From Alphaproteobacteria bacterium (lineage in GTDB: Bacteria > Pseudomonadota > Alphaproteobacteria > UBA6615), in contig JABDJY010000368.1 of the NCBI GenBank assembly GCA_013003285.1, positions 1 to 17,062 of the forward strand: a stretch of DNA of 17,062 nt, given 5' to 3'. The position numbers were made by a program, and so were the translations under genes. Of the stretch, positions 14,084-17,062 are shown one piece after another; positions within the stretch are counted from its first letter, which is position 1; each line of letters opens with the position of its first letter. The notes beneath the pieces are model-generated. The model was given only the letters and a program-made list of their open reading frames with translations. It had not been told where the DNA came from and made no database searches.

Positions 14084-15268
14084 TCAACCGCTCGGCGCGC
14101 CGAAAATGATAAAGCTGATGGCGCTGCCGATACGCCCGAAGAACGCCTTCTGGCCAATATCCTCGGCGGCTAGGAGCGGCCGGCTGATGGGCTCGAAACC
14201 CGGCCCTATGATTTCGAGTGTGGCGACCTGCTGGCCCTTGGCAATAGGCGATTGTATGGGACCCTGATATTTCACCGTCACTTTCATACCCGTGCGTGCG
14301 CCGCGCGGCAGGGTGACGGTGAAGTCCTCTTCAAGCATCAGTTGTACCGACGGCTTGTCGCCCAACCACACATTCGCGGTTTCGACCGGCTCGCCCGCCT
14401 TGAATAGCGCCACATTGGTGAATTCGCGAAACCCCCAATCGAACAGCCGGCGCGATTCCTGGCTTCGGGTGCGCACACTGTCCATGCCATGGATCACCAT
14501 GATCAGCCGCCGGCCTTTGCGCTCGCCCGATGCCGTCAGCCCGAACCCCGCCGCTTCCGTGTGGCCGGTTTTCAAACCGTCGGCGCCGACGCCTTGATAC
14601 AGCAAGGGGTTACGGTTGCTCTGGACGATCGGTTTGCCGTCCAGGCTTTTGCCATAGGTGAATTCGCGCTCGGAATAATATTTGTAATTGTCGGGAAACT
14701 CGCGGATCACATATTCCGCGAGCTTGGCCATGTCGCGCGGGGTCGTCACATGATCAGGGTCGGGCCAACCTGTGGAGTTACGGAACACCGTGCCCTCAAG
14801 GCCGATTTCCTCACCCCGTTTGGTCATCAACTCGCCAAACGCTTCCTCGCTGCCGCTGATGGCCTCGGCAAATACGATCGAGGCGTCATTGCCCGACTGC
14901 ACGATGACGCCGCGCAGAAGGTCCTCAACGGTGACCTCGTCGCCGACCTTCACGAACATCTTAGAGCCGCCCATGCGCCAGGCTTTCTCCGACACCGGCA
15001 GTTTCGTGTCCAAGGTGAAACTGCCGTCGCGCAACCGGTCGAACACGAGCAAGGCGGTCATGATTTTGGTCATCGACGCCGGGAACATGGTGGTATCGGG
15101 TTCTTTTTCGAACAATATCGCCCTGGTATCGAAATCGATCAGAATCGCCTGTTTGGCGCTGGTCTCGAATTTCGTCTGCGCAGCGACTGGCCCCGTAATA
15201 ATTGCCGCGAGGACAAGCCCGGCAAGGAGGGCAAGCGCGCGCGTCATCTTCGTTCCACGCATGATCAT
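14084..15268 (-). CDS. dacA: D-alanyl-D-alanine carboxypeptidase, PBP5/DacA type
   Basis: The 394-residue penicillin-binding protein trims the terminal D-Ala from peptidoglycan stem peptides in the periplasm. A signal peptide (hydrophobic about 10-28, likely cleavage after VAA-30) precedes the peptidase S11 domain. This domain has S-M-T-K at 65-68 (nucleophile S65), S-G-N at 125-127 and K-T-G at 233-235. A C-terminal PBP5-like beta domain (about 285-370) and an amphipathic tail (AFFGRIGSAISFIIF) suitable for membrane anchoring complete it. The ATG overlaps the rlpA stop by four bases (ATGA), which favours this start; ATGs at residues 3 and 8 also leave an intact signal peptide. The choice between dacA, dacC and dacF as a symbol is arbitrary from sequence alone. 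Confidence 0.93.
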   Translation of the reverse strand: MIMRGTKMTRALALLAGLVLAAIITGPVAAQTKFETSAKQAILIDFDTRAILFEKEPDTTMFPASMTKIMTALLVFDRLRDGSFTLDTKLPVSEKAWRMGGSKMFVKVGDEVTVEDLLRGVIVQSGNDASIVFAEAISGSEEAFGELMTKRGEEIGLEGTVFRNSTGWPDPDHVTTPRDMAKLAEYVIREFPDNYKYYSEREFTYGKSLDGKPIVQSNRNPLLYQGVGADGLKTGHTEAAGFGLTASGERKGRRLIMVIHGMDSVRTRSQESRRLFDWGFREFTNVALFKAGEPVETANVWLGDKPSVQLMLEEDFTVTLPRGARTGMKVTVKYQGPIQSPIAKGQQVATLEIIGPGFEPISRPLLAAEDIGQKAFFGRIGSAISFIIFGAPSG

Positions 15269-16224
15269 TCTACGATGAGTTGGGCATCTGGTACCCCGGC
15301 GTCGGTCAATTGGGTCAGAGTCGTATCCGCCATGGCAACGGTCTGCAGCGGACCAATGCGCACCCGATAGAGTTCGGTGCCAGCGACCTTAAATCGGCTA
15401 ATTTGCGTCGGACCCAGGTCAAACACGCGATTGCGCATGCGCAATGCATTTTTAAAGTCGGAGAACGCCCCGGTCTGCACGAAAATCCCCGTTGGGCTAA
15501 CCGGCAAGACTTTCACTTCTTCGGACAGCACCGGCACTTCTGCAAGGTCACGGCTCTGTACTGTCACCGCAGGCCGCGGCGCGCTGTTCGACGCTTGCTG
15601 GACCGGCTGGGGTCCGGAGTTTGGCAACGGCGTCGCGACAACGTCTTGGCGCGGCGATGATGCGACCTGCGGCTGCGCAACTCTACTGCCCTTACGATTG
15701 ATCGCGGCCAATTTCAACTGGCGGCTGTCATCGGACATGATTTCAACCCTGACTTTGGCCGTGCCGTTCTTCTCGAACCCCAACAACTGCGCACCCCGGC
15801 GCGACACATCGATGATGCGTCCCCGCGCAAAGGGTCCGCGGTCGTTCACGCGCAATACGATCGTGCGGCCATTCTCCAAGTTCGTCACCCGAACCGCGCT
15901 GGGCAGCGGTAAGGTCCGGTGGGCAGCGGTTACCAGATTTTGGTCGAAAACTTCGCCATTGGCGGTCGGCTTGCCGTGGAAATTAGGCCCGTACCAAGAT
16001 GCGATACCAGTTTCCGTATATTCGAAATTCTCTGCCGGATAGTACCACTGGCCCTTAATCTGATAGGGCTTGCCGACCTTATAATCGCCCACCGGCGCCG
16101 GTTTAGCTTCGCCACGGGCGGTCTTGGCGGTGTGGACCAAGAACTCGGTCTCGGCGCAGGCTGCAAGCGCAAAAAGACTAAGAAAGGCAAGGACTAAGGA
16201 ACGATTGTTAAACGCCATAATCAT
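15265..16224 (-). CDS. rlpA: RlpA septal lipoprotein / lytic transglycosylase with SPOR domain
   Basis: This 319-residue protein has a lipoprotein signal with lipobox L-A-A-C (C23), a short YKVGKPYQIKGQWYYP segment, and a double-psi beta-barrel domain (about 73-160, TGIASWYGPNFHGKPTANGE...VNDRGPF). A Pro/Gln/Ser-rich linker (about 180-235) leads to a C-terminal SPOR domain (about 245-319, GIFVQTGAF...YRVRIGPL). SPOR domains bind denuded glycan at the septum, and RlpA of Pseudomonas aeruginosa is a lytic transglycosylase for such glycan. E91 and D128 here have the same 37-residue spacing as its catalytic Glu120/Asp157, so activity is plausible. ATGs at 16224 and 16218 both lack a good ribosome site. 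The upstream neighbour is mltB and the downstream neighbour is dacA with a four-base overlap. Confidence 0.94.
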   Translation of the reverse strand: MIMAFNNRSLVLAFLSLFALAACAETEFLVHTAKTARGEAKPAPVGDYKVGKPYQIKGQWYYPAENFEYTETGIASWYGPNFHGKPTANGEVFDQNLVTAAHRTLPLPSAVRVTNLENGRTIVLRVNDRGPFARGRIIDVSRRGAQLLGFEKNGTAKVRVEIMSDDSRQLKLAAINRKGSRVAQPQVASSPRQDVVATPLPNSGPQPVQQASNSAPRPAVTVQSRDLAEVPVLSEEVKVLPVSPTGIFVQTGAFSDFKNALRMRNRVFDLGPTQISRFKVAGTELYRVRIGPLQTVAMADTTLTQLTDAGVPDAQLIVE

Positions 16225-16226
16225 TT

Positions 16227-16246
16227 AAAAAAGCCATCTCAGATGG
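16227..16246 (-). terminator. Weak terminator-like element between mltB and rlpA
   Basis: On the minus strand CCATCTGAGATGG (16246-16234) is a short dyad followed after one base by six T's (16232-16227), ending two bases before the rlpA ATG. Only about four base pairs with a five-base loop can really form, so it is at best an attenuator. It could also mask the rlpA start. Confidence 0.3.
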
Positions 16247-16277
16247 GTTGTTCACGGATGACCGGTTCGTGATTTCA

Positions 16278-17062
16278 CTACCGGCCAGCGATTTTATCGG
16301 ACAATAGGCCGACGGCTGTCGCGAAGTATAGCGAGCGGTTCCAACGCAACAAAGCACGATAATTATCATAGACGATATAGGCTGGGCCGCCGACTTTGCC
16401 GGGAAAGATCACCGAGGCCGGTATTTCGCGGGTCGGCAAATCAGTGCCGTCGGCGCGCCGCACGCCCAAGGCCTGCCATTCGCTCATCTGCTTGATGATC
16501 TTCATACTGGCCAGTTCGGGGTCAAACCCTTCGGGCAAACGCACCTCGCGCCCCCATGTGATGTCCGACTTCCAGCCCACCCCCGATAGATAATTCGCCG
16601 CCGAAGCGAAGACATCGGACGAGGTGGTCCAGATATCCTTGGCGCCGTCGCCGTTATAGTCATAGGCATAGTTCACGAAACTCGACGGCATGAACTGGCT
16701 CTGCCCCATGGCGCCGGCCCAACTACCCTTCATGTTCTCGGGCCGAATATGACCTTGATCGACGATGCGCAGCGCTTCGATCAACTCGCCGCGGAAATAT
16801 TTGCTGCGGCGGCCGTCATAGGCCAGGGTCGACAAGGCGGCGATGACCGAGAACCCGCCGGTATTCTGGCCGAAATTGGTTTCGATCCCCCATAAGGCGA
16901 CGATAAATCGCGGCTGCACGCCGAACTTGGCGGCGACCTCGTTTAATAAGGGGGAGTTCTCCGTCAACCGGGCGCGTCCACGATCGATGCGCGTATTGCT
17001 GACGATGCGGTCGACATATTGCTCGAAGGTGAGCGTCGATTCCGGTTGCCGCCGATCAAGCT
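16278..17062 (-). CDS. MltB-type lytic murein transglycosylase, 5' end outside window
   Basis: The frame is open to the right edge, so the gene continues beyond it. About 260 residues are visible. Upstream of the first possible internal start the same frame reads RQPESTLTFEQYVDRIVS, which fits MltB-family proteins and shows the TTG at 16967 is not the true start. The catalytic region ALWGIETNFG carries the acid glutamate. GSWAGAMGQSQFMPSSF follows, then YNGDGAKDIW and SAANYLSGVGW, all standard for this family. The enzyme cleaves the MurNAc-GlcNAc bond of peptidoglycan to give 1,6-anhydro ends. Whether it is a lipoprotein or soluble periplasmic form depends on the missing N-terminus. It is the first visible gene of the minus-strand cluster, 53 bases before rlpA. 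Confidence 0.92.
   Translation of the reverse strand, partial: LDRRQPESTLTFEQYVDRIVSNTRIDRGRARLTENSPLLNEVAAKFGVQPRFIVALWGIETNFGQNTGGFSVIAALSTLAYDGRRSKYFRGELIEALRIVDQGHIRPENMKGSWAGAMGQSQFMPSSFVNYAYDYNGDGAKDIWTTSSDVFASAANYLSGVGWKSDITWGREVRLPEGFDPELASMKIIKQMSEWQALGVRRADGTDLPTREIPASVIFPGKVGGPAYIVYDNYRALLRWNRSLYFATAVGLLSDKIAGR

Noticed and set aside
14489..15370. 293-codon plus-strand open frame antisense to dacA and the rlpA end
   Set aside because: Antisense to the SxxK/SxN/KTG-bearing dacA; no recognisable motif and no ribosome site pattern of its own.
16965..16967. TTG as the start of the MltB-type gene
   Set aside because: The same frame continues to the window edge with family-like sequence (RQPESTLTFEQYVDRIVS), so the gene is truncated by the window, not started there.
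1..17062. Mobile elements, CRISPR arrays, tRNA/rRNA genes, toxin-antitoxin or defence genes
   Set aside because: I saw no transposase or integrase motifs, no regularly spaced repeats, no tRNA-like cloverleaf with conserved T-arm, and no defence-type domains; nearly all the sequence is accounted for by known pilus and housekeeping families.

Overview
The window looks like chromosomal DNA of an alphaproteobacterium, probably of the Rhodospirillales type. Two things suggest this: the Tad/Cpa pilus genes are of the Caulobacter-like CpaC-D-E-F kind, and a housekeeping cluster (mltB-rlpA-dac-tmk-holB-metG-tatD-MBL) has an order I associate with that class. The taxon is an inference from gene content and order, not from a marker gene. 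The base composition is moderately GC-rich, and the only clearly AT-rich patches are two intergenic regions (about 7140-7230 and 7930-8000).

Layout. (1) 1-6050, plus strand: a compact type IVc (Tad) pilus operon entered in mid-gene. It holds the 3' end of the secretin cpaC, then cpaD (outer-membrane lipoprotein), cpaE/tadZ (polar ParA-like ATPase), cpaF/tadA (assembly ATPase), tadB and tadC (inner-membrane platform). Junctions are 1-4 base overlaps or gaps of no more than 11 bases, so the genes are surely co-transcribed. A strong bidirectional-type terminator follows tadC. (2) 6205-7065, minus strand: a TPR lipoprotein that fits TadD, convergent with the pilus operon rather than part of it. 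(3) 7066-7395: a divergent, AT-rich regulatory region between tadD and (4) an LdtR-like MarR-family regulator, 7396-7866, plus strand. (5) 7867-8080: a convergent 3'-3' gap with an AT-rich perfect palindrome inside a longer dyad. (6) 8081-17062, minus strand: ten co-directional genes read from the right edge. They are a MltB-type lytic transglycosylase (5' end cut off by the window), rlpA, a PBP5-type DD-carboxypeptidase, tmk, holB, a small two-helix membrane protein, metG, tatD, a PhnP-like metallo-beta-lactamase-fold hydrolase and a cytoplasmic DsbA-family oxidoreductase.

How they work together. Region 1 plus tadD supplies the secretion channel, its pilotin-like factors, the polar localiser and the motor/platform of a Flp/Tad pilus. 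The pilin, prepilin peptidase, cpaB and minor pilins (tadE/F/G) are not in the window. Region 6 combines peptidoglycan remodelling (three envelope enzymes) with dTMP synthesis, the clamp-loader delta' subunit, methionyl-tRNA synthesis and two metal-dependent hydrolases. It is a conserved growth and division cluster, not an accessory island.

I see no mobile elements, CRISPR arrays, tRNA or rRNA genes. Nothing here strongly looks like a new system. The most interesting details are a CpaE without either Walker A lysine but with a receiver-like domain that keeps phosphoacceptor-type residues, a CpaF with an N-terminal extension that looks like a partial duplication of its own helical domain, the reversed tadD, and operator-like palindromes around the MarR gene.
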